From positions 9,298,981 to 9,362,980 of the forward strand of contig JASFXZ010000028.1 of NCBI GenBank assembly GCA_032209605.1: a stretch of DNA of 64,000 bases, read 5' to 3'. This DNA comes from Mactromeris polynyma (lineage: Eukaryota > Mollusca > Bivalvia > Venerida > Mactridae). Shown here piece by piece: positions 11,383-23,920 of the stretch. The number at the start of each line of letters is the position of its first letter. Position 1 is the stretch's first letter. A program made the position numbers and the translations under genes. The notes under the pieces were generated by a model. That model searched no databases, was not told where the DNA came from, and saw nothing but the letters and a program-made list of their open reading frames with translations.

Positions 11383-11685
11383 TACGGAGCTCCTAAAGTG
11401 ACATTCCATATTTATTTTTTTCGAGCGGCACTTTTATTTTTATTTCGAAATACATTTCGTAAATAGAAAAATAATATTTCCCACTTTCCCTGCCACCGCC
11501 CGGCCTCCTTACAAAATAAGATTTCGTAAATACGAAATAATAGTTCTTTTTTACGAAATAATATTTCGTTCTTACGAATTAATATTGCGTGTTTACGTAA
11601 TATTAATTCGTTTTTTTTTCAAAATATATTTTTCGTTTAAACGAAATAAAAAACATTTCTGTAATGTCACTTTACGGGCTCCGTA
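11383..11685. mobile_element. Hairpin element (MITE-like)
   Basis: The ends TACGGAGCTCCTAAAGTGAC and GTCACTTTACGGGCTCCGTA are inverted copies. The interior repeats self-complementary blocks such as TTTCGTAAATACGAAATA, so it would fold into a branched hairpin. No coding capacity. Confidence 0.7.
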
Positions 11686-11942
11686 TTAAAGTCCATGCAT
11701 TGGATTCTTTTTTTTCAAATGGGCTCAAGAGGGATTCATATATAACATAACATTATCATTTTTCATCATTATCGAGCTTTAATGAATTGGTACATATGTA
11801 CTAAATAGGAATAAATAAAATGTGAGTGTGTCTTTTTTGTAATTATCCTAGAGAATATAAACTTTGTTTGTTTTGGTGGAAGAAGATCAAACAATAATGT
11901 TATCGTGTGCACATCAGATAAACTATTCAACTGTTTGCAACA

Positions 11943-11967
11943 ATACACACACATACACACACACACC
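11943..11967. repeat. (CA)n microsatellite
   Basis: Short ACACACACATACACACACACAC run. The surrounding 11686-12628 shows no gene or transposon ends. Confidence 0.7.
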
Positions 11968-12628
11968 AATAATAGAGCATTTGAATTATTCATATGTAAC
12001 CTTATGTGTAAATTTATGATATTATTTACTCAGACAAATAAGTAGGCCGACATTTATTCCGAGGACGAAGCAGCCCGGAAGCAGGTGCAGTTTTAGGTAC
12101 GAATATTTCGAGGACGAATGTTGACAATCTCACGAGCAATAGTAACTTGATAAAGCGAGATTTATTACGTCTTGATAGCTATATAAATGTTTATCAACAT
12201 TACGCAACATTGCGTTACAATAATGTCTTCCAGACAAAAATTGTCGCGAGCTAAACATTCCCAGGCCTAGAAAAGCACGCAGATGTTCCATAAATTTTCA
12301 TTGTATCATTTTATCCCCGCAGATTATTTCTAAATTCCTCTCAGTTTAGACAAATCTCATTGAAATAAATCAAGTAAGTTTGAATTAAACTAGATACTGA
12401 TTAAATAATACAGATGCGAATTGTTCCTTTGAATAACGATTATCTAGAATAGGAGAGCTTGAATGAAGGTAATTACAAAATATCAGTCAGTTTTCGTTGG
12501 AAATTGTCGACACTTATAATGTGTTAGATTCTACCAGGAGAAAACGAAAGGTCATTCTGAAGTTATCAGATTTCGCGTATTGGTCTACGGCGCGTTTATT
12601 TGTCAAAGGTAGAGTCAATGAATACATT

Positions 12629-12985
12629 AAAGATATATTAAGCTCATTTTTTGTTAAACGCTTTTACCAAAACAAAAATGAAAAATATATTTCCTATAGT
12701 TAAAACATCAATAAACATGCATTAACCAAGAATGAACTCATAATGTAATGATCCGTATCTGGTGAAAAATGATGTTTGTTCATCATAAAATTTAAAAAAC
12801 TTCCAGTTTCTTTAACGATCTGAATATTTTACAAGTTTTGTCTGTTAGTAATATGGTTAAAAAAATATTTTCAATTGGTTATACATTGAAATGGTTCTTA
12901 TCAGAGATGTTTTAGCCAATGCAACAACATTGATGAAGCCAATTCAAACATTTTATGTTCAGATGAGCCAGAAACATCTTTAATT
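12629..12985 (+). repeat. Dispersed repeat family Y, copy 1
   Basis: Contains TATTTCCTATAGTTAAAACA, GTCTGTTAGTAATATGG and GAGATGTTTTAGCCAATGCA blocks in the same order as 57031-57400, with partial copies at 54188-54385 and 59779-59935. One frame of the last third reads as a peptide in the 59779 copy but is broken by stops here. Origin unknown. Confidence 0.7.
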
Positions 12986-13545
12986 TATACTTTTCTTATT
13001 CAAAATGATCGAGAGGAGAAGAATAGCTTTAGTTTAATAGTAAACGATTCTTCAAAGTCGAAGCGTCCACTTTCTTTGAGGTATTGTCTTCAATGTCCTA
13101 GATATCTTATCGCGACCCTCCTTTGGGAAGCACATAATTATTTATTTTTTTCATAATAGACTACTCCATTCCTCAAAACCAGCATCTTTCTATTTTTACT
13201 TTCTTCATTTAGTAAATATAGCCCCACTTGATTCAGTTCAAATCAAAACAAGTCAATGAAATGTATTGGCCACAAAAGAAGAATTTTCTGTAGTCTAATG
13301 TTCGTATTCCCACATTGTATTGTCACAAATCGGAATTATGTATAAATGAACATAATATATCTGGGAATACATGCACCTAAACTAAACTATTCAAAACGCA
13401 GACGCCGCGCGTTGTTACTTCCGGTTCTATAAATAGATTTTTGAATTGATCGACTTAACACATATATATAATAGATGCATCCCTGATATATAAAATACAA
13501 TAACGACTATGTTTGAAATTGTACAAAATGTTGCATGAAAACTGT

Positions 13546-13958
13546 TAGTGATGGATAATCGGACAAATTTTGAAAACTCATAATCGATAATCGAATTGGA
13601 AATGATCAAAATATTTAGGTTTTTTAGTAAAAGTATAATGTTGACAGTTAAGTTCATTTATAAAAGTATATCTCTTTGTAACTGTATACATTTAACATCT
13701 ATGGTGTTTTACATTACTCTTAAAAGTATCATAAGAATATTTTATCATTCAATAAATTTATTTTGTTTTAAAAATGTACAGCTTAGAACTAGTGTGGATG
13801 TTAATAAAGATATATCTTCAAAAAATATATAGACACAATTTACCGATTTAAAAAAAGTAAAAAAATCCGATTATAATCGATTTTTGTATTTCATAATCGA
13901 TTATCGCCGATGTCTAGTGACGATTTTTCGATTATTTTCGATAACCACGCCATCACTA
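13546..13958. mobile_element. hAT-type MITE
   Basis: The left end TAGTGATGG and right end CCATCACTA are exact inverted repeats. The 8-bp flanks AAAACTGT (13538-13545) and GAAACTGT (13959-13966) differ by one base, fitting the 8-bp target duplication of hAT transposons. Subterminal ATAATCGATAATCGA-type repeats are common in animal hAT MITEs. It is 413 bp long with no transposase. Confidence 0.85.
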
Positions 13959-14460
13959 GAAACTGTGGAAGATTTAAAAGGAGTGAAATTATATATCGTC
14001 TTCCGCCGCCGACATCATATAAATATTATATGACACTGGCGAATCGTCAAAATATATTATGTTTTGATCAAATGTACGGTCGGAACTGGTGTCAAGAAAG
14101 ATTTTTGCTTAATGTAATTGTTAAGTCAAGAGAACATGGTAGGTAGAATTATTTTGAAAGAGGTTCGTGTGGAGGGTGAATGAATAATTTAAACGAACTA
14201 TATCTCAGAAGTTCCAGATTTATACGGAAAAGTTTACGGATATGTGTTTAAAGTGCGGCGCACTGAGAAATGAGTGTACAATTATGCGGATTTTTGTCAC
14301 AAAACATCGGGGACTGAAAATTGAATTATTTGAATACGGAACCCAGTTATAAAGTCATGAATATAAATTAAGCACTGTAATACACGAGAAAATTTGAAAT
14401 TGAAAAAGGCGTGAGAAAGAGCCACGGTGAGATAATGAAATCGTGTGGGAACCACAGAAA

Positions 14461-14745
14461 ATGTTAGAGAGAGAATAAGTTGCTACAGGGAACGCACACA
14501 TACATAAGACAGTTCCTCCCCACACAGACCCCCGGGAAAACAACCATACATAAAACATAAGGTCCCCGAGGAGACTCAAGGGTACATGCGTAAGGGAACA
14601 GGGGCGCAAGGAAAAGCCTTTCCGACCAGAAGGGATAACAAGGAGAATTAAAGAGGACAAACAGGGGTGGGGAGTGATAGATGGAATACGTCACAGGACA
14701 AGTCAAGACATCTGGCAACAACACATAAATGGAGTCACAAAACGG
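14461..14745 (-). repeat. Dispersed repeat family R, copy 2
   Basis: Inverted relative to the copy at 4537. Shares GAGAGAATAAGTTGCTACAG, CCCCACACAGACC, ACATAAGGT, GAGGACAAACAGGG and ACAGGACAAGTCAAGACA blocks. Confidence 0.75.
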
Positions 14746-15183
14746 AACGAGAGCGCCAAATGAGGATACATACGCTCGTCTGCGTATTACATAATCATTG
14801 ACTTATAATTTCTCAGAAAATGAGCTAAACGTACTATTTGAACACTTTGTGGACGCAGACGCTGAAGAAGACGAAGACTAAGCTACGACCATAGCTTGTC
14901 GTGTTTCTTCCCCAGTCGAGTTAAACGGTCATGAGCAGCTTTCGTGGATAAATATCAAGAATGATCTCCCTTGACAAGTGGCTTGTTTAAGCCATTTCCT
15001 CATAATTGGATAATCTCCCTTCCACGCGAAAATGACACTTGTTTTAAATATTTTAAACATATGAGCGAGAAACAGACATAGCATTCACAAAGGTATGAGC
15101 TTAAGTAAATTACAATAGGATATAGCTGACATTAGTGATAACGTTGATAATAATCATGAGTATGAAAGAAAAGATTACGCTGT

Positions 15184-15420
15184 TACAGGGAACACCTCAT
15201 TTACACTACAAAGCCTCCCCACATATATCCCAGGGAAACATGAGCATACGTAACATCAGGTGTTGAGGAGGGTTAAGGGCAAATGTCTATGCGAATGGGG
15301 GCAATATGGAATAGTTTGACTGGTTATCAAAAACAACGAAGGAGAGTATAAGGGGACACCAAGGCGGAAGGAAGGGAGGTAACACAGGACAAGCTAAGAA
15401 ATTAAGTTTTCCAAAGTCAG
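15184..15420 (-). repeat. Dispersed repeat family R, copy 3 (diverged)
   Basis: Shares TACAGGGAACACC, CCTCCCCACATATATCCCAG and ACACAGGACAAGCTAAGA with the other copies; the middle is more mutated. Confidence 0.65.
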
Positions 15421-15546
15421 AATATAGGGGAACAGCGCGAATATTATATCAGGCCAAGAATTTCTACAGGAGGACTTAATATTTATCTTGTTGTGTCCAT
15501 AGAACAGGGATGTCCGCGATATGACGGATATTCGAGCGTTAAGTCG

Positions 15547-15715
15547 AAAAAGGGCCGTAACTCCTACCAGAATTGGTGGATTGTAACAGAAAGCGAAATT
15601 GACCTGTATTTTATTATCCTAGATGCCTTATATAAATTGAATCCACCCATCCTTTCAAGAGTTATTGAGCATAAACCATTTTTTCGCACGGACGGACTGA
15701 CAGGGGTAATACTTG
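15547..15715 (+). repeat. Bivalve-type interspersed repeat (AAGGGCCGTAACTCC)
   Basis: Starts AAAAGGGCCGTAACTCCTAC and ends near CACGGACGGACTGACAGG. A second copy lies at 44938-45100 with the same order of blocks (ATTGTAAC, TTATTAT, GAATCCA, TTATTGA). An open frame across it (15493-15762) is incidental. Confidence 0.6.
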
Positions 15716-17206
15716 ATGCCCCTATGCTAAACGAGAACAACAGTTATATCCAATACGCGTAGAGAGTTAAACAAAAAGACTTACGAAGGAAAGTGATAGC
15801 AATCGGTTTGCAGGTCAACCGCCCGTATTAAGCAAAAAATGTACGGTAATTTAAAAACAGATTTAAAATATAATGTCGTTATTTGAATCTCAGAATGATT
15901 ACAATATTACGAAAAGAAACTTAAATTGCATTTAATACGTGTTCTGAAGTTCAAAGTACGGTTTATTTATAGTTTATATTTTTTTTTTATAATTATAATA
16001 CCATCGTCAATAGCGCGCGGTATTATCCAAACGCATGACATGTGTTGCTATATTATAAATGTTTAAATGTTGGTAACGGATTGAAATAAGGGACCGTTAC
16101 ATCGTCCCATGAACACATCAAAACCTCACACACAATATGGAGTTTGAATGCTCCCTAAACTACAGAAATTGCAACATTAAAAGAAATATAAACCTGTAGA
16201 AAGTTCATTTTATCGAGTTTGATTTATACACCTGCAACTGGAGGATAGAAATCAAACTATAATCACACGTACGTATATAAAGGTAAACTAAATATTGATT
16301 TATAAGTAGACGACTTACTAATGACATGTTTGGATTTCCACTACAATATAACCACTCTATTCCGAGATTATATCCCAAAAGTAAACAGTCACAAAATGAC
16401 TTTTAAACAAAACATGTTTGTTGACGAATTCCCCATGACGCTGGTATGAAAAACAATATCCGAATGTAGGTACACTACGCCAAGAACGTAGAGTGTTGTT
16501 AAACACAAATGTACACCGACCTAAGTCCTTATAATCAAGCCTTGCATTGTCAGAAATAAACAACGACTCAAACAACGACTCAAACAAACAACGACTCAAA
16601 CAAACAAACAAATACGAATACTTGCAGCGCACTATTTTCACAACACTATTTCCAATCAATGTTAATTCAATAAGTGAGTCAAAGCCGTATTTCTGAGAGG
16701 CTTAAAACAGATCCAAATACAATTCTCTTTTAAACATTCCCCAACGCCGTAATTAAAGTACATTTTGAATAATAGATATGCGACTATTCGGTGTATGATA
16801 AAAACCCGTAACACACTCGGTCCCCGGTTGGGGTTTGTATTTCTCCACGCATTCTTATCAAGTGAATTTACAGCGGGGATTTAAATATTCCATTCATAAC
16901 ATAAGTTTATATCAACAAATTAACCTGTATAAACAGGGAAATCGGAAATTAAACAGTTAATCAATGAAAGTCGATTGTATTTTAAATACAAATAACGAAG
17001 CGGCAAATGAATGAAATGTGGGTTATTAAAACTTAGCATATTACAAATGTAATTGAAAAAAATGACAATACACTTAATAAAGTTTTAAACAATACTATTA
17101 AATTAGGTTTTCAACCAGGAGCAAACTAAAAAATCGATTCACAGAATTCGTAAAACAATTTTACTCCCTTTCCTATTTTTTTTACAAATCGGTATGAAAA
17201 GTCCGT
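15716..17206. other. No gene seen
   Basis: AT-rich sequence with short ORFs only. A small AACGACTCAAACAA tandem run lies at about 16560-16612. No convincing splice-flanked exon was found. Confidence 0.45.
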
Positions 17207-17450
17207 ATGAGCTCCGCTGTACGATTTCCAACCCCTTCTGTAAGTTACGTCATTTCCAGAATACGTCACATGTGACGTCACCATGTACTCTAACAGTAAG
17301 CAATATTTGCACCATATTTCAATATGAAAACGATGTGGCCATATGGAGTAAATAGTGTTTCCTGCTTGCAAATAGTGACATCACATGTTGTGTTTTCTTG
17401 AAATGACGTCACTTACAGAAGAGGTTGTAAATCTCATAGCATTGCTCATA
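17207..17450 (-). mobile_element. MITE family B, copy 3 (minus orientation)
   Basis: Begins ATGAGCTCCGCTGTACGATT and ends ATCTCATAGCATTGCTCAT. It carries ACATGTGACGTCACCATGT and AAATGACGTCACTTACAGA. The core CCATATGGAGTAAATAG is retained. Confidence 0.82.
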
Positions 17451-18600
17451 TATTCTATTCATACATGTTAAGTATCAGATTATATGACAAAGCGAAATTT
17501 ATAGATACATCGAAGGCATTTGTGTTCTATTCAGTGTGTGACCCGACTTCTGGATTTTAGCGGCAATACCGTTTCTAAAGCACCTATTTTTTTCAAGCAG
17601 TTCTCACGCTTTTGTTCTTCACATATTTTATGTATTTATGTCTACCCATCCTTCTGTTACCGCAATTGAATATCTTTTGTCGCTTAGTAAATGTTATTTT
17701 CCCAGACTTCCATATTGAATTTAGTCCGACGTACCGCTCCTTAAAGTCTTAGACCGCGTCATACTCACGTTCTAGCATATTATGTCAAATTCAGTGAAAT
17801 AAAAATTATTTTCTTTCATTCCTTTTCAAACATGTTCAAAAATAGTAAACATCATTACTGAATACAAAATGCAACACCGCTTTAAACATCTTGTATATAC
17901 TCGAACCTCAGACATTTCATTCGGCAGCCTTTTAATCATACCATGTGCTGTAAACAATACATGCACATGCCGTATTGACCGAGGTATTCCAAAAGCAGAA
18001 CACAAAAATAATGACGACAAAAATAGAACAGTGCTAGATATAATAGAGTTAAATGACCGATTTACGAAATGCTGCTGGCGCAATCAATGCAGAACTAGTT
18101 TTTCGGATTCGCTGAATATTTACATATGGGTAAAAAAATCACGTGATCTTGATTAAAAACTTGCATGAGGCACGTGCTAGGCTGCAATAAATACCGTATA
18201 GTATACATGTATCATCGCAGAAAGAAGCTTATTTCCGGAGCACCAAGACTGGGTTAAAAATAGACATTCAGCCTTCATGTATTTCAAATCGCAGCTTTCC
18301 AGTTATTTTATTGGAGTTGTACGGTCATATTCCTAACGACAAAGAAACTTTTTTTCTCAAACTTGATCGTTAAGCTTCCCAAAGGAGTTATGAAAAAACA
18401 ACTGACGACATCTGTCCAGATATCACCAGGATGGAAGCTTTTTGCGCAGATAGCAGCCAGCACTGATATGGATACTATTACTCTTTGCTGGTTAAAAAGT
18501 AGCTGGTATTAAATGTGAATGTTTGCAGCAACCAACGGTTGGTTCTAAAGCAGGGATTTGAACACGTCGGTCACAAGGGCCAGGTCCCTAAAATATTGTA
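17451..18600. other. No supported gene; one unrecognised ORF
   Basis: An ATG-started 95-codon frame at 17869-18156 contains a Cys-rich stretch (CAVNNTCTC, later KCCWRNQC). No domain is recognised and no flanking gene supports it. The rest is AT-rich and unassigned. Confidence 0.35.
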
Positions 18601-18686
18601 CAGTAAAACCTCAGTAATAAGACCACCCTTGGTACCCTTGAAAACTGGTCTTAATAATGAGGTGGTCTTGACGTGAGGTTTTACTG
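18601..18686 (+). mobile_element. MITE family A, copy 5 (internally deleted)
   Basis: Only 86 bp: both terminal repeats (CAGTAAAACCTCAGTAATAA and GTGAGGTTTTACTG) with TA flanks survive, and the interior has collapsed. Confidence 0.85.
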
Positions 18687-18865
18687 TATGTGTGTGGCGT
18701 GATGTGCTTGCTAAGAGTTTGTTTTCTATCAGCATGGTCAAGTTTCAGCATTGTGTGGCAATGCTTGGCATGCCGTCAAACAGGTATAAATTCCAGTATT
18801 AATACTGACAGTTCCAAGGGTGCAGACTGAGTTGTTGCTAACATTCTCTTCATATTAAATTACCA

Positions 18866-19042
18866 CAGTAAACTCCCACTTAAAGACTCCCTCAATAATA
18901 TGACCACGTCAAAATTACGAACACAATTTTCAAGCCATTTTCACTGTTTTGCTCTATATTCAACCTCAATATCAAGACCACCTCATTATTAAGACTAGTG
19001 TTCAAGGGTCCCAAGAGTAGATTCATTATTGAGATTTTTCTG
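18866..19042 (-). mobile_element. MITE family A, copy 6
   Basis: Reverse orientation: CAGTAAACTCCCACTTAAAG to GAGATTTTTCTG. The interior contains TTGCTCTATATTCAACCTCA and TTCAAGGGTCCCAAGAG, complementary to plus-oriented copies. It abuts repeat R copy 4. Confidence 0.8.
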
Positions 19043-19045
19043 CAT

Positions 19046-19330
19046 GAAAAGAGAGAGAATACGTAACTACAGGGAAAGCCACATACATAAGACAATGCCT
19101 CCCCACGCAGATCTCCGGAAAAAAACAACAATCCACAAAACATAAGGTACTAAAGGAGGTCAAACGGTACACATATTAAGGAACTGAGGCGCAAGGAATG
19201 GCCCAGCAGACCACAAGGAATAACTAGGAGAATCAAAGTGGACAGTAAGGGACGGGGAGGTGGGAATTAATGGATGGAAAAGATCACAGGACATGTCAAG
19301 ACAACTGGCCTTAATAATGAAGCATCGTGT
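19046..19330 (-). repeat. Dispersed repeat family R, copy 4
   Basis: Contains GAGAGAATACGTAACTACAG, CCTCCCCACGCAGATCTCC, ACATAAGGTAC and ACAGGACATGTCAAGACA, in the order of copy 2. It starts within a few bases of the end of MITE A copy 6. Confidence 0.75.
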
Positions 19331-19644
19331 TATTCCGCCCAAGTCCCGCATTTTCGTTTCCTAGGGATATATACGGAGGGTTCTTGTGTGTGAATGTGAT
19401 CGTCTTTGAGTCGCTCGTTGCACACTGTCCTACCTGACAGTTAATTTGTCACAGTTTATACGACTTTTAATACGACAATAATACTCCACAGTGTTTTAGT
19501 ACGTATGAAGAGTTAGCATTTCTACTTTAGGTATCAAATTCGGTATGCAAATGATTATTATTTTCATTTTATTAGCTCTCTAGTATTGGCAACTGACCAA
19601 AAATACGAGACACAAGTGTACAGTGAAATAACTAGATACATTTA

Positions 19645-19822
19645 CAGTAAAACCACAATAATAAGACCACCTTTGGGACCCTTGAAAACTGGTATTATTA
19701 TTCAGGTGGTGTTAATATTGAGGTTGCATAAGGAGCAAAACGATCAAAATGGACTCGAAAATTGTGGTCTCAAATTTGAGATGGTCTTATTATTGAGGTG
19801 GTCGTTTGGTGTGGTTTTACTG
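19645..19822 (+). mobile_element. MITE family A, copy 7
   Basis: TA-flanked CAGTAAAACCACAATAATAA to GTGTGGTTTTACTG, 178 bp, interior typical. Confidence 0.85.
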
Positions 19823-21252
19823 TATATAATTATATTGCCGTATATTGTATTATACGAGATATGACATTGAAACCAAAGAAACCCTGTGTTAGAACGGAAT
19901 AATAAAACACGCACAGAATCCAAATTGTTTTGATTTAAAATTATGTCGTGAAAATTCACCTTCAGTATTAAGTTATACGTTTATTGACGTGCACTCAAAA
20001 TTTAATTTTATGAACTATTTTAGGAATTTTATTTAATTTCAAAAGCATTTACAAAGAGTTACCGCGGTAACCTATCTAATTATTCTGGGCTCTCATTAAC
20101 TTAATACAATTAAAAATCGGAATAATCGCATAACATAATGCATAGTATCTGCGCATGCGCGTTAATATAAAAACACGCGCTAAAAATAGAAACGGTGGAG
20201 ATAAGCGTTTCGAATTCAAATTCCTGTGTAAATGGAGCGATGAATTTAAACATACGTAAAACCGACTCGTGGGAGGTAGTTTGATGCACAATAAATACCT
20301 TCTTATGACGTCAAACTGAAATATACATTACGCTAACTTAAAAAGAGCTTTTATCAAAGGGTTATCGAATGAAATGTAGACCCAGTGTGTTACCTGTCAA
20401 CCAGTGAGTGTATGTTTACATATACATAAAACTAAATATTAAAATGTTTACTATCAATACGGATTTTTAAACTGAATCACATTGTTAAAGGGTACATCTA
20501 TATTTAGATTCAATGATATGGACTCATAGATAAATTTGTTTAAGTATAACCAGACTTATTTATATATGGACGTAAGCTTACACTTTACGGTTTACAGTAA
20601 GCCTACGATAGCAGTAGCTTACGTTGTTTTAACGCCGTTTCTATAGCAACGGTTTGCTTGACGGAAAGATGACTTAGCCAGCGTTCATACGTTTAGATCG
20701 AATACGCACCGGTTTTCGCGAAACGACTTGCAATTTGCTGCGTGTTTCATAGGTAGAGAATGAATGACTTTAGATACATAGCAGCCAAGGCTTTCCGGAA
20801 TTGCTTCACTAATTACACAACTTTCAGCCAGAGACACTTCCAATTATCGGCTCAGCAAACGAAATGTTGTCTGACATTTACTGGTTTTGAATGCATAGTA
20901 GCTTGTTAAATTGCCAGACATTTGGCCAGGGATCTTGCAAAAAGCTACAAGACCTGATTGAAAATTGCTTTACATGTCAAACAGTCCTGCAACAACACCG
21001 AGAAATCAAACGCCCCTCTTGAGTTTCGTACTAACGACATCGATTCGCCCTCAAGTGCTCTACTGACAGTGCTAACTGGATTGAAAAACAATCATTTGAT
21101 AGTTTATTAAACGTATATATGTTGTTTTTTTGCTTACTTAAGTAAAAAGTTTACTTAAATACAAACTTAAGGATTGTCGTGAATCGGAGCATATAAGAAC
21201 GACGGCTAAGATCTTAACGTAGGTACTTGATCTTGATACTTGAGATCAATAG
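19823..21252. other. No gene seen
   Basis: Unassigned sequence, less AT-rich around 20560-20900. No exon, terminal repeat or tandem array was recognised. Confidence 0.4.
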
Positions 21253-22757
21253 ACATTAGCAGTACGGACATAACTTGACATAACTTGAGATCAATATGCA
21301 TACGCAGTACTGACATAACTTGACATAACTTGAGATCAATATAAATACGCAGTACTGACATAATTTGACATCACTTGAGATCAATATAAATACGTAGTAC
21401 TGACATAACTTGACATCACTTGATATCAATATACATACGCAGTACGGACATAACTTGACATAACTTGATATCAATATACATACGCAGTACTGACATAACT
21501 TGACATCACTTGAGATCAATATACATTAGCAGTACTGACATAACTTGACATCACTTGAGATCAATATACATTAGCAGTACTGACATAACTTGACATCACT
21601 TGAGATCAATAAACATTAGCAGTACTGACATAACTTGACATCACTCGAGATCAATATACATTAGCAGTACTGACATAACTTGACATCACTTGAGATCAAT
21701 ATACATACGCAGTACGAACATAACTTGACGTAACTTGAGATCAATATACATATGCAGTACTGACATAACTTGAGATCACTTGAGATCAATATACATTAGC
21801 AGTACTGACATAACTTGACATCACTTGAGATCAATATACATTAGCAGTACTGACATAACTTGACATCACTTGAGATCAATATACATTAGCACTACTGACA
21901 TAACTTGACATCACTTGAGATCAATATACATACGCAGTACGAACATAACTTGACGTAACTTGAGATCAATATACATATGCAGTACTGACATAACTTGAGA
22001 TCACTTGAGATCAATAGACATATGCAGTACTGATATAACTTGAGATAAATAGACATATGCAGTACTGATATAACTTGAGATCAATATACATATGCAGTAC
22101 TGACATAACTTGAGATCACTTGAGATCAATATACATATGCAGTACTGACATAACTTGAGATCACTTGAGATTAATAGACATATGCAGTACTGACATAACT
22201 TGAGATCAATAGACATATGCAGTACTGACATAACTTGAGATCACTTGAGATCAATATACATATGCAGTACTGACATAACTTGAGATCAATAGACCTATGC
22301 AGTACTGATATAACTTGAGATCAATAGACATATGCAGTACTGACATAACTTGAGATCAATATACCTATGCAGTACTGATATAACTTGAGATCAATATACA
22401 TATGCAGTACTGACATAACTTGAGATCACTTGAGATCAATAGACATATGCAGTACTGACATAACTTGAGATCACTTGAGATCAATAGACATATGCAGTAC
22501 TGACATAACTTGAGATCAATAGACATATGCAGTACTGACATAACTTGAGGTCAATATACATATGCAGTACTGATATAACTTGAGATCAATATACATATGC
22601 AGTACTGACATAACTTGAGATCACTTGAGATCAATATACATATGCAGTACTGATATAACTTGAGATAACTTGAGATCAATAGACATATGCAGTACTGATA
22701 TAACTTGACATAACTCGAGATCAATATACATATGCAATACTGAAATAACTTGACATA
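21253..22757 (+). repeat. 1.5-kb satellite of 45-bp and 35-bp units
   Basis: Basic 45-bp unit: AGTACTGACATAACTTGACA, then TCACTTGAGATCAATATACA, then TTAGC. Toward the 3' side 35-bp units appear that lack one 10-bp block of the TCACTTGAGA type. Unit ends form zones: CATACGC first, CATTAGC in the middle, CATATGC in the last 740 bp. A marker block (GAACATAACTTGACGTAACT) recurs 225 bp apart, giving a five-unit higher-order repeat. Minus-strand frames open through it read as CQYCVCILISSD-type repeats and are not credible genes. Confidence 0.95.
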
Positions 22758-23351
22758 TTTTAGTCGGGCATTTACATATTCTGGTAACTAATCTCTGTTA
22801 CAGAATTCTTGAAGTCTTGAAGCTGTCACGAAAGGCACATTCTGTCGATACAAACACGAATCACAAAACATTATGCAAATTAGTGTCTATATACGAGAAA
22901 TGTATGAGAAATAAATAGTTTAGCAGATAGATTCCAAGAAATTAAATTTCCGAGAATAATTGCTTTAGGAAAGACATTGGAGTAACGTAATTCCAAACTG
23001 ATTCGTAAACAACAAACAATCAAATTAGTGAGTGCGTTTTTGTTAGTGATACAAATGCAATACGAAATGTCGAAACTGTAGTAATAGAACTTTCTACAAA
23101 TCGATGACTAATTCTGTACATATATGAAAATGTTGACGTTTATTCGAAAACTACAGGGGATTTCATTCTGAGATAAGAACCGTTCGAACTGAGATAAACC
23201 ATGTTGACTTGATTGAATACTCAAGTTTGCAATATGGGCGTTTAAATAAGTCTGCAACACCGCGAATGAAACACCTTGATATTTTAGTCATCAAGGTTCA
23301 TTTCTAATTCTATAAATTGCGAATATTAGGGGCAATAGGTACACTAGCATA

Positions 23352-23545
23352 CAGTGATACCACGTTAGTAAGACCATCGTTTGTCCTGTAGAAAAATCGA
23401 TAGAATAATGACGTGCAGGTTTGGTTCTTGGGTTAAAATATGGAAGAAAAAATGAAAACCAATCCATGAAGATACGGTCTTCTAATATACATGTACTAAT
23501 AAAATGATGTTAATGCCGAGGTGGTCTTAAAGTCAGGGTTTACTG
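23352..23545 (+). mobile_element. MITE family A, copy 8 (diverged)
   Basis: CAGTGATACCACGTTAGTAA to GTCAGGGTTTACTG with TA flanks. Only the ends and GAGGTGGTCTTAA near the 3' side clearly match. Confidence 0.7.
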
Positions 23546-23742
23546 TAATAATAAGTTAATATTTACGACCATATCCCTGTATAAAAACAACAAACAAACA
23601 AACTGCCAACTTGTGTTAAGTGCAATACAAGTATTCACTCATATTTGTACTTTCATGACTAAACATTGTGATTGTCGAATAATAAATATCTAAGGAGGAG
23701 TTTTAATAAGGCTGGTATTTCATTTTAAACGTTTTCCTTATA

Positions 23743-23920
23743 CAGCCGGACCTCGTTCATTCGAATTGATAGGGTCCGAAATCTTATTTCGAATAATACA
23801 TGGTTTCGAATAGCCCATTTCATTTCTACGTGTTTAAGAATATACATCGGGACCATATATTAATTTCGGACGATACCAAGTATTCGGTTACAAGGATGTC
23901 GAATAAACGAGTTATGTCTG
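23743..23920 (+). mobile_element. MITE family E, copy 1
   Basis: TA followed by CAGCCGGACCTCGTTCATTC. The interior has GGTCCGAAATCTTATTTCG and ATGGTTTCGAATAGCCCATT as in the copy at 51088. The right end has decayed. Confidence 0.75.

Noticed and set aside
14355..14724. Minus-strand frames that look like a small membrane protein
   Set aside because: They lie in dispersed repeat R, and the other R copies do not keep the frame.
17826..18083. Antisense frame with a signal-peptide-like hydrophobic run
   Set aside because: It has no ATG before the hydrophobic run; the hydrophobic character mirrors the acidic stretch of the opposite strand.
21256..22231. Minus-strand frames with Cys-rich repeats
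   Set aside because: They follow the 45-bp satellite unit (a multiple of 3) and have no non-repeat part.
21253..22757. CRISPR-like array
   Set aside because: Units are contiguous tandem repeats without unique spacers, in a eukaryotic context.
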